64,000 nucleotides of DNA from Hymenobacter translucens. GTDB lineage: Bacteria > Bacteroidota > Bacteroidia > Cytophagales > Hymenobacteraceae. The stretch lies in NCBI RefSeq assembly GCF_020685205.1, contig NZ_JAJERB010000006.1, positions 268,790 through 332,789 of the forward strand, read 5' to 3'. Position 1 is the first letter of the stretch; each line of letters opens with the position of its first letter. The notes beneath the pieces were generated by a model. That model saw only the letters and a program-made list of their open reading frames with translations. It was not told the origin of the DNA and made no database searches. Shown in pieces: positions 35,645-42,370 of the stretch. Made by a program: the position numbers and the translations under genes.

Positions 35645-35759
35645 GTCATGCAGAGGCGAAGCCGAACCGAAGGAAAGCGGAGCTAAGCATCTCGCGTGCT
35701 GACGTATGAGTTAGTGATCCAACGAAGCGAGCGAGATGCTTCACTTCGTTCTGCATGTC
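35645..35759. repeat. MITE-like element, copy 2 (short form)
   Basis: The left end (from 35645, GTCATGCAGAGGCGAAG) and right end (to 35759, ending TTCTGCATGTC) are inverted copies sharing GAAGCATCTCGC-type core with the larger element at 23928-24164. It is inserted between cysH and cysD. The internal direct GAAGC repeats suggest slippage. Confidence 0.75.
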
Positions 35760-35766
35760 GGGTGCT

Positions 35767-36522
35767 TTAGCTTGCCGCTACCGGCTCTGCCACCGGGTCC
35801 GGGCCGTGGGGGGTGTTGTGCAGGCCGCACTCCCTGGCCGACTGGTCTTCCCACCACCAGCGCCCGGCCCGGAAGTCCTCACCGGGCTGGATGGCCCGGG
35901 TGCAGGGCGCGCAGCCGATGCTCACGAAGCCCTGCTGGTGCAGAGGGTTGAACGGAACGCTGTGCGCGTGCACAAACTCCCAGCACTGCTCGAAGGTCCA
36001 GTCGAACAGCGGGTGAAACTTGAGGAGCTGGTGCGCCGCGTCCCACTCCACCGCGTGCATGTCCTGGCGGTTCGCCGACTGCTCCGCGCGGATGCCGGTA
36101 AACCAGGCATGCTGACCGTTCAGGGCTCTTTTCAGCGGCTCCACCTTGCGGATGCCGCAGCATTCCTTGCGGTTTTCCACGCTGTCATAAAAGCTGTTCG
36201 GGCCTTTCTCAAGCAGCAGCTCTTCCACAGCAGGCCGCCACGGAAAGTAAGGCTCAATAGCCTTGCCGTAGCGCCGCAGGGTCTTGTTCCAGGTGCTGTA
36301 GGTTTCCTGAAAGTTGCGGGCCGTGTCGAGCGTGAAGACCTTGATGGGCAGGTTGTTTTCGAAGATCAGGTGGGTGATGATCTGATCTTCGAGGCCGAAC
36401 GAGGTCGAAAAAACCGCTTTGCCGGGAAATTGCGCGGCTACGGAGTTCAGCACGTCGACGGCGCTACGGCCCGCCAGCTGCTGGCGCAGGTTATGAACCA
36501 GCGCCTCAGAAGAGACTTGCAT
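35767..36522 (-). CDS. cysH: APS/PAPS reductase
   Basis: The product has 251 aa. The features 'FSTSFGLEDQIITHLIF' and 'VFTLDTARNFQETY' give the modified PP-loop. The Cys pairs are 'ECCGIRKVEPLKRAL' and 'IGCAPCTRAI', i.e. the CC...CxxC set of four cysteines that holds a [4Fe-4S] cluster. The C-terminal catalytic Cys is in 'ARECGLHNT'. This pattern points to an APS reductase, which makes sulfite directly without APS kinase. No cysC is present, which fits direct APS reduction. It is the first gene of the sulfur operon. Confidence 0.95.
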   Translation of the reverse strand: MQVSSEALVHNLRQQLAGRSAVDVLNSVAAQFPGKAVFSTSFGLEDQIITHLIFENNLPIKVFTLDTARNFQETYSTWNKTLRRYGKAIEPYFPWRPAVEELLLEKGPNSFYDSVENRKECCGIRKVEPLKRALNGQHAWFTGIRAEQSANRQDMHAVEWDAAHQLLKFHPLFDWTFEQCWEFVHAHSVPFNPLHQQGFVSIGCAPCTRAIQPGEDFRAGRWWWEDQSARECGLHNTPHGPDPVAEPVAAS

Positions 36523-36550
36523 AAGAGAAGGTGAAGGTGGCGTAACCAGC

Positions 36551-36617
36551 CAGGATACGCCGGGTGAGCGAAGAGCCCGTCGGCCGAATGGGGCGCAGTA
36601 CCGGGCTGGCTATCCTG
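36551..36617 (-). promoter_or_regulatory. Leader hairpin upstream of the cysH operon
   Basis: CAGGATA...CCGG faces CCGG...TATCCTG around about 35 nt, within the probable 5' leader of cysH. A possible -7 element AAACTTTG at 36787-36794 (minus) would give a leader of about 260 nt, long enough for a cis-regulatory fold. I do not recognise a known SAM riboswitch in it. Confidence 0.35.
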
Positions 36618-36639
36618 CGCTAGCCAAGAAGCGAACGTG

Positions 36640-37192
36640 CGCAAAAACGCCTCCGCTAACGAAGGTCAGGCACGGGCAGGAAGGAGGGGTGGAGGAGCGA
36701 GCCGACTAACAACACCGACAGCACAGCGTGTCACAACATCCATGCTGTACAGCAGCGGAGGTGAGAGCGAAGGCGCGGAGGTTAGACAAAGTTTGCACGG
36801 CGTGTTGTTTTTATATGGTCAGGGCTTAGCTGCGCTGACCTTCGGTTGGCACCGTTCCACAGAATGCGGGGGTTGCCGGCGTTTCGTCGAGCCTGTCTCT
36901 CCACGCCTCTTTATAAAAACAATCCTTTGGGGGGTAAAGAATTGGTGGGTAAATGTAGACGGGCAGTTTTTAAATTATCAAGCAGGGTAGGTTCCGGCTG
37001 GATGCCGGAGTGAGTCGGCAAGCATGTAACGTATTTATAACCAACCACTTGATGATCATAAAAAATATTCTGCTGCCCAAGTTAAGGCGCTGTTCCCCAA
37101 ACGTTTGCAGTTGGGATAGCAAGTGTTTCTGCGGTAGGAAGCCTGGGCTGGGACCGGCCAGCGGGCTACTTCTCGCTGGTGCAATTGCCCAC
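36640..37192. other. Intergenic region with no supported gene
   Basis: Open frames here (such as plus 36637-36990) have no family resemblance and unusual composition. An AT-rich patch around 37025-37080 includes TTGATGATCAT, which resembles half of an FNR box, but no gene starts after it. I see no RNA gene. Confidence 0.4.
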
Positions 37193-37228
37193 AAAAAAGC
37201 CCCCGCCGGACGACCGGCGGGGGCTTTA
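37193..37228 (-). terminator. Terminator of the S9 peptidase gene
   Basis: On the minus strand GCCCCCGCCGG / CCGGCGGGGGC is an 11-bp stem followed by six T, about 25 nt after the stop codon. Confidence 0.92.
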
Positions 37229-37250
37229 GGAAAGCAGGAAAATCAACGGG

Positions 37251-39287
37251 CTACTTAACCGTCTTGTCGGTCAGAACGACCGTTTTGGGGTCCACCGTAA
37301 TTTCCTGCAGGCGCTTGGCCACGGCCGGGCTCATCGACTCCTGGTAGCGGCCTTTCAGGTGCTGGGCCAGGAATTTCTCGGCCCCGGCCAGCATGGCAAG
37401 GTTGTTTACCGGGCGGGCAAAGCCGTGCCCTTCGTCGGGAGCCAGGATGTACTGCACGGGGTAGTTCCGGTCGCGCAGGGCAATGACAATCTGGTCGGCC
37501 TCGGCCTTGTTCACACGCGGGTCGTTGGCGCCCTGCACCACCATCAGCGGGGTCTTGATCTTGCCGGCCGACGTCAGCGGGGACTGGCGCACCAGCTGGG
37601 CCTTGCCGACTTCGGTGTTGGGGTCGGCCATGCGGGCATACATCTGCTTGCGGCCGGCTTCCCAGTACGGCGGAATGGCGTTGAGCAGCGTAATCAGGTT
37701 CGACGGAGCCACGATAGCCACGCCGGCCGCGTACAGGTCCGGGGTGAAGGCCACGCCGGCCAGGGTGGCGTAGCCGCCGTAGGAGCCGCCCATGATGCCC
37801 ACCCGCTTGGGGTCGGCAATGCCCTGGGCTACGAGGTACTTCACGCCCCAGGTCAGGTCGTCCTGCATCTTCTGGCCCCACTCGCCGTTGCCGGCCTCGA
37901 GGAATTTCTTGCCGTAGCCAGTGCTGGACCGGAAGTTGGGCGACAGCACGGCGTAGCCGCGGTTAGCCAGGAACTGGTGCAGGGCGTTAAAGCCATACGC
38001 GTCGCGGGCCCAGGGGCCGCCGTGGGGCATGATGATGACGGGCAGGTTCTTGGCCGCTACGCCCTTGGGCAAGGTCAGGTACGCCGGAATTTCCAGCCCG
38101 TCCGACGACTTGTAGCGCACTACTTTCATGTCGGCCAGCTCGGCGGTGTTGAGCTTGGGGCGGGTTTCGTACTGCTTGGTGAGCTGCTTGGTTTTGCGGT
38201 CGAACAGGTACACCACGCTGGGCTGGGTGGCGGAGCTGGCCGAGAGCAGCCACTTCTGCTCGTCGGTGGTGCTGGACACGGGGTACACGTCGAGGCCGGT
38301 GAGCTTGGCGCTGGCGGTTTTGAAGTCCTGCTCGTAGGCTTTGTCCTTCCACACCCGGCGCATCCGGTCGTCTTCAAACGACACGAAAATCGGCTCGTGG
38401 GTGACTTCGGAGATGCGCAGGCTGCCCACGTCCACGCGTTTCTGCGGGTCGGCCTGGTAGGCTTCCTCTTTGCCGGAAGCGGGGTCCATCAGCACAATTT
38501 CGGCCAGGTCGCGGCCTTTGCCCTGGTTCGTGACCATGTACACGCGGCGGTTGTCCTTGGCGAAGCCCACCACGCCGCTCTGCTCGTCAATCGAGGTTCT
38601 GTAGAAGGGCGTCATCTTGTCGCCTTCGACCCGCAGCCACTCGGTGCTGCCGTCGGCGTTGGAGCGCGACGCCAGGCGGAGCTGATCGTTCCAGTCGAAC
38701 ACCCAGGCGCCGAGCCGGTCGTTGTTCTGGCGCACCATCGTTTTCTCGCCAGTAGTCAGGTTGAGCTTGTACAGGTCGTGCCAGGCCTTGTCGCGGTCGT
38801 TGAGGCCGATGTAGAGCGTGTTCGGGTCCTTCAGCGGGGCGTTGATAAGTTGTACGCGCACGCCTTTCAGGCCGGTCAGGTCGCGGGCGGCGGGTACGGG
38901 CTGCCCGGTGGCCGGGGCCTCGGTGGGGTTCACGGCGTAGATGTTGAAGTTCTCGTCGCCGCCCTTGTCCTGGCTGTAGAGCAGGTATTTGCCGTCGCGG
39001 CTCCAGAAGTAGCCGCGCACGGGCCGGGCCTGGTCGTTGGTTACGGGCCGGGCCTTGTCAAACGGCTCGTTAAGGCCCTTTACCCAGATGTTGCGGGTGC
39101 CGTTGAAGGGCTTGATAAAGGACAGAAACTTGCCGTCGGGTGAGAGCTGGGCACCGGAGATTTCCGGGTCGCCAAACAGCAGCTCCCGGTCGATGAGGGG
39201 AGGCTGAGCGGCCTTTGGAGCCTGAGCCAGGGCGAGGGGCGCGGCCAGTACCAGCAGCAGCCCCAGAGAGGTGAATAAACGACGCAT
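37251..39287 (-). CDS. S9 family (prolyl oligopeptidase-type) serine peptidase
   Basis: The product has 678 aa with a signal peptide (about 1-22, ending 'ALAQA'). Residues 30-400 form a beta-propeller-like WD40/TolB region ('SPDGKFLSFIKPFNG', 'WSRDGKYLLYSQDKGGDENF'). The C-terminal catalytic hydrolase has the nucleophile 'GIMGGSYGGYATLAG', Asp in 'QGANDPRVNKAEAD' and His in 'DEGHGFARP'. It cleaves oligopeptides in the periplasm or outside. Single gene with its own terminator. Confidence 0.94.
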   Translation of the reverse strand: MRRLFTSLGLLLVLAAPLALAQAPKAAQPPLIDRELLFGDPEISGAQLSPDGKFLSFIKPFNGTRNIWVKGLNEPFDKARPVTNDQARPVRGYFWSRDGKYLLYSQDKGGDENFNIYAVNPTEAPATGQPVPAARDLTGLKGVRVQLINAPLKDPNTLYIGLNDRDKAWHDLYKLNLTTGEKTMVRQNNDRLGAWVFDWNDQLRLASRSNADGSTEWLRVEGDKMTPFYRTSIDEQSGVVGFAKDNRRVYMVTNQGKGRDLAEIVLMDPASGKEEAYQADPQKRVDVGSLRISEVTHEPIFVSFEDDRMRRVWKDKAYEQDFKTASAKLTGLDVYPVSSTTDEQKWLLSASSATQPSVVYLFDRKTKQLTKQYETRPKLNTAELADMKVVRYKSSDGLEIPAYLTLPKGVAAKNLPVIIMPHGGPWARDAYGFNALHQFLANRGYAVLSPNFRSSTGYGKKFLEAGNGEWGQKMQDDLTWGVKYLVAQGIADPKRVGIMGGSYGGYATLAGVAFTPDLYAAGVAIVAPSNLITLLNAIPPYWEAGRKQMYARMADPNTEVGKAQLVRQSPLTSAGKIKTPLMVVQGANDPRVNKAEADQIVIALRDRNYPVQYILAPDEGHGFARPVNNLAMLAGAEKFLAQHLKGRYQESMSPAVAKRLQEITVDPKTVVLTDKTVK

Positions 39288-39326
39288 AAAACGCAGAAAG
39301 TAAGTGAGAATGGTGCCGCTAGGTAC

Positions 39327-39355
39327 TAAAAAAGCCCGGCCTTCGGAAGTTGGGC
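39327..39355 (-). terminator. Terminator between pbpC and the S9 peptidase gene
   Basis: A GCCC...GGGC stem around a CTTCGGAAG core is followed on the minus strand by six T. It lies about 155 nt after pbpC, before the next minus-strand start at 39287. Confidence 0.6.
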
Positions 39356-39509
39356 CAGTCGAAATAGTAGCTTAACCTGATGCCTGCTCCTGAGGAGTGG
39401 CAGAATGCCGGGCCGACAGCTTTACGCCTCGTTGCGGAATGGCCGCCTTGTAGGCCGAAAAAAGGGGTTTGCCACGGCCCAGGCCGGGTTTCGGCGTTGC
39501 TGGCGGCCC

Positions 39510-41906
39510 TTACAGCTCACTCACCGTCACGCGCACGTCGGTGTTGCGGCCGTGGTCGTCGGCGCAGGATATTTTAAGGTGGCCGGGGCCGGGCCGGAAG
39601 AACACCCGCTCGGTAGCGGCGGCAGCCTGCAGAAACTCGTCGTTCACGTACCAGTACACCTGCCGCACCTCGTTGTTGGTGGTGCAGCTAAGCAGCAGCA
39701 GCTGTTTTTCGCCGCGGCTGAGGACGTACTCGGTGCCGGCCAGGGGTGAGGTAATGGTGGGAGCCCGGTCCGCGCCGCCGCGAACGAGCTGGCAGGCGGG
39801 GTTGTGGGGCGGCAGGGCGCGGTAAGGCAGGTGCTGGGTTTCCTTGTAGGCCAGCACCTCGGGCAGCAGGTTCGGGTACAGCTCCCGCCGGTAGCCGGTA
39901 GCCGGCGCGCAGGCCCGGCAATACGCGTAGCGCCCGTCGGCCGATACCAGCACTTCCTTCTGGTGCTGGCAGCGCCGGCTGGCCGAGGTACCAGGCAGAA
40001 AGTAATCCATCAGCTGGTTGGGGCAGTTCTCACCCGGGGGCAAGCCCGACTCGGCGCACACCAGCCGGAAATCAAGCGAGGCCGGGGGCTGAAACCAGTT
40101 GTTGGGCGAGTTATAAGCCAGGGCATTGAACAGATCAAACAGCAGGGGCGTGGCCACGTCGGAGCCGGTGAGGGCCGGGGCGCCCTGCCCGCTGAAGTTA
40201 CCCACCCACACCCCGATGGTGTAGTCGCGGTTGTAGCCGATGCTCCAGGCGTCGCGGCGGCCGTAGCTGGTGCCGGTTTTCCAGGCAATCTTGGGCAGGC
40301 GCATGCTGTTCTCATAGCCCACCGGTAAATCCGGCCGGGTAAGCTGAGCCAGGATGTCGGTGGTCAGGAAGGCGGCGGCGGGGGATACTAGCTGGGTTTT
40401 GTTTGAATTAGTAATTAGTAATTGAGAATTAGTAATTGATTCTCGGAACTGCTTTTGTTTCCTGATTTTCGAGCTGGCTGCTGCGTTCTTCATTACTAAT
40501 TCCTCATTACTAATTTGGAAGCGGAGCGGAGCGGAGCTTCCCGAGTTGGCCAGGGTCACGTAGAGGTTGGTCAGTTCTTCGAGGGTGGCGCCGCAGCCGC
40601 CCAGAATGGTGCTCAGGCCCAGGCGCGGCGCGTTGCGGCCCACGGTTTTAAAGCCAGCCCCCCGCAGCTTGCCGGTAAAGGTGGGCACGCCCAGCTGGGC
40701 CAGGGTACGGACGGCGGGAATGTTAAGCGAAAAAGCCAGGGCCCGCTCTACCGTTACTTCCCCGCTGCAGTGCTTGTCGAAGTTCTCGGGCCGGTAGCCC
40801 TGAAAGTTGGTGGGCACGTCGGGCAGCAGCTGCTTGGGCGTGAGCAGGCCCTGGTCCATGGCCAGGGCGTAGAGGAAGGGCTTGAGCGTGCTGCCGGGTG
40901 AGCGGACCGCCTGCACGCCGTCGTTCTGGCCCTGGTGCAGGGCGTCGCGGAAGTCGGCCGAGCCCACGTAGGCTTCCACTTCCCGGGTGCGGTTGTTTAC
41001 CACGAGTACTGCCGCGTTGCTGATGCCCAGCGCGTAGAGCCGGCGCACGTAGTTGCGGGTCAGGTCTTCGGCCTGGCTTTGCTTGGCCCGCTGCAGCGTG
41101 GTGCGGATGATGGCCCGCCCAGGCTGGGTTCGCACCAGCCGCCGGGCCAGGTGGGGGGCCAGGGCCGGGGCCGCGTGCCGCTCCACGTCGAGGGGCTCGA
41201 GCAGGGCATCGGCCACGTCCCGGGCCGGAAACAGCCCCTGCTGCCCGAACCGGCGGAGCCAGCGGTTTCGCTCGGCCAGCACGGCGGCGTTGTCGCGGCC
41301 CAGCACCAGGCCCCGCGGACGGTTCGGAATGATAGCCAGCGTCACGGTCTGGGCCAGGGAAAGGTAGTCGGGCGGCTGCTGGAAGTACAGCAGCGCCGCC
41401 GACTTCACGCCCTCCACGTTGCCGCCGTAGGGCACCAGGTTGAGGTAAAGCTGCAGAATCTCGGCCTTGCTGTAGTGGGCTTCGAGCTGCACGGCCCGGG
41501 CCATTTCCACCAGCTTATTACCCACGGTGCGCTCCTTGGGCTCGAGCAGGCGGGCCACCTGCATCGTGATGGTGCTGGCCCCGGTGGTGCGGCCGCCCCC
41601 GAACAGGTTGCGCCCGGCGGCCTGGATGATCGAGAAGGGGTTGATGCCGAAGTGAAAGCGAAAAAAACGGTCTTCCTTGGCAATGATGGTGGAGCGCAAA
41701 GCCGGGGTGATTTCGCGCAGCTCGGTTTTCAGCCGCCACTTCTGGGTGGGGTTCAGAAAAGCGTGGAGCACGGTGCCGTCGGCGGCCGTCACGACGGGCG
41801 AGTAAAGCGGGGCGGGCGGCACCGGAAACAGCCGGTCGAGGGCCAGCAGCACGAGCACGCCCGCCAGCAGCCCGCCGAGTAGCCGCAGTCCGATTCGCCG
41901 TTTCAT
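39510..41906 (-). CDS. pbpC: Penicillin-binding protein 1C (bifunctional transglycosylase/transpeptidase), carrying a translated repeat
   Basis: The product has 798 aa from the ATG at 41906, followed by a TM anchor (about 4-24). The GT51 domain includes 'IIAKEDRFFRFHFGINPFS' (catalytic Glu) and 'TTGASTITMQVARLLEP'. The transpeptidase has 'SPGSTLKPFLYALAMDQG' (SxxK), 'SLNIPAV' (SxN) and 'WKTGTSYGRRDAW' (KTG). The C-terminal PBP1C domain has Cys pairs and ends 'DVRVTVSEL'. It polymerises and cross-links peptidoglycan. An insert of about 37 residues between 'SAPLRF' and 'LVSPAAAFLTTD' is encoded by a heptamer hairpin element (40405-40516). The insert sits in a variable loop between SxN and KTG, so activity may be kept. 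Confidence 0.92.
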   Translation of the reverse strand: MKRRIGLRLLGGLLAGVLVLLALDRLFPVPPAPLYSPVVTAADGTVLHAFLNPTQKWRLKTELREITPALRSTIIAKEDRFFRFHFGINPFSIIQAAGRNLFGGGRTTGASTITMQVARLLEPKERTVGNKLVEMARAVQLEAHYSKAEILQLYLNLVPYGGNVEGVKSAALLYFQQPPDYLSLAQTVTLAIIPNRPRGLVLGRDNAAVLAERNRWLRRFGQQGLFPARDVADALLEPLDVERHAAPALAPHLARRLVRTQPGRAIIRTTLQRAKQSQAEDLTRNYVRRLYALGISNAAVLVVNNRTREVEAYVGSADFRDALHQGQNDGVQAVRSPGSTLKPFLYALAMDQGLLTPKQLLPDVPTNFQGYRPENFDKHCSGEVTVERALAFSLNIPAVRTLAQLGVPTFTGKLRGAGFKTVGRNAPRLGLSTILGGCGATLEELTNLYVTLANSGSSAPLRFQISNEELVMKNAAASSKIRKQKQFRESITNSQLLITNSNKTQLVSPAAAFLTTDILAQLTRPDLPVGYENSMRLPKIAWKTGTSYGRRDAWSIGYNRDYTIGVWVGNFSGQGAPALTGSDVATPLLFDLFNALAYNSPNNWFQPPASLDFRLVCAESGLPPGENCPNQLMDYFLPGTSASRRCQHQKEVLVSADGRYAYCRACAPATGYRRELYPNLLPEVLAYKETQHLPYRALPPHNPACQLVRGGADRAPTITSPLAGTEYVLSRGEKQLLLLSCTTNNEVRQVYWYVNDEFLQAAAATERVFFRPGPGHLKISCADDHGRNTDVRVTVSEL
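40405..40516. repeat. Heptamer-array hairpin (unit AATTAGT) inside the pbpC coding sequence, copy C
   Basis: The left part (40405-40441) has AATTAGT, AATTAGT, AATTGAG, AATTAGT, AATTGAT. The right part (40491-40516) has the inverse units ATTACTA with one degenerate unit between. The middle of about 49 nt is AT-richer than pbpC. It is translated in frame as part of PBP1C. Local GC content and Asn/Ile/Ser/Lys use are unlike the flanking codons. Confidence 0.85.
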
Positions 41907-42370
41907 GCCGAAAGATAGCCTGACGCCGGCCTGGAATCTACCGTGCAGCCACTGCATTTCGCCGGCCACGGGATAACTGGCCTGGCGTAGCGGCTACGCA
42001 AGCCGGTTCCGCTGGTCGGCCGGCGGACAGCGGTTCCCGGAATAGTCTAACGGGTTGGAAGTGAATTTGGTAAGACTGGAAACAGGGAATATCACTAAAA
42101 ATCCGGTACGCTATACTTTTTTCAGCGGTTTCGCCCAGAGCTGCATTTAATTCAAATAAAAGCTCGGTTTTATAAAATAAATAGCCTGAAACCGCCATCC
42201 GGCTGTAAAAGGCACTCGTAAATAGTGCTCGACTCCCAGGCCGGTCTGCCTAGTTGAGCGCTATAAGCCAATGCAGGTAGAAACACGAATCTTGTTTTTG
42301 TCCTGTGTGAAGAGTCATGATCCTGCTTTCCTTTTTACTCCCTAATTCCAACCCTATTTCACACCATTAC
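41907..42370. promoter_or_regulatory. AT-rich intergenic region between divergent pbpC and the S8 peptidase
   Basis: The region is 464 nt and markedly AT-richer from 42050 to 42200. It must hold both promoters. A CTTGTTTTTG stretch at about 42290-42299 could be a -7 element (TAnnTTTG-like) for the peptidase. I see no gene or repeat in it. Confidence 0.35.

Noticed and set aside
36637..36990. Plus-strand frame of 117 aa in the cysH upstream region
   Set aside because: No homologous features, and it overlaps the probable leader and promoter of cysH.
37025..37080. Possible FNR-like half site TTGATGATCAT
   Set aside because: No gene starts downstream in either direction at a suitable distance and the second half-site does not match.
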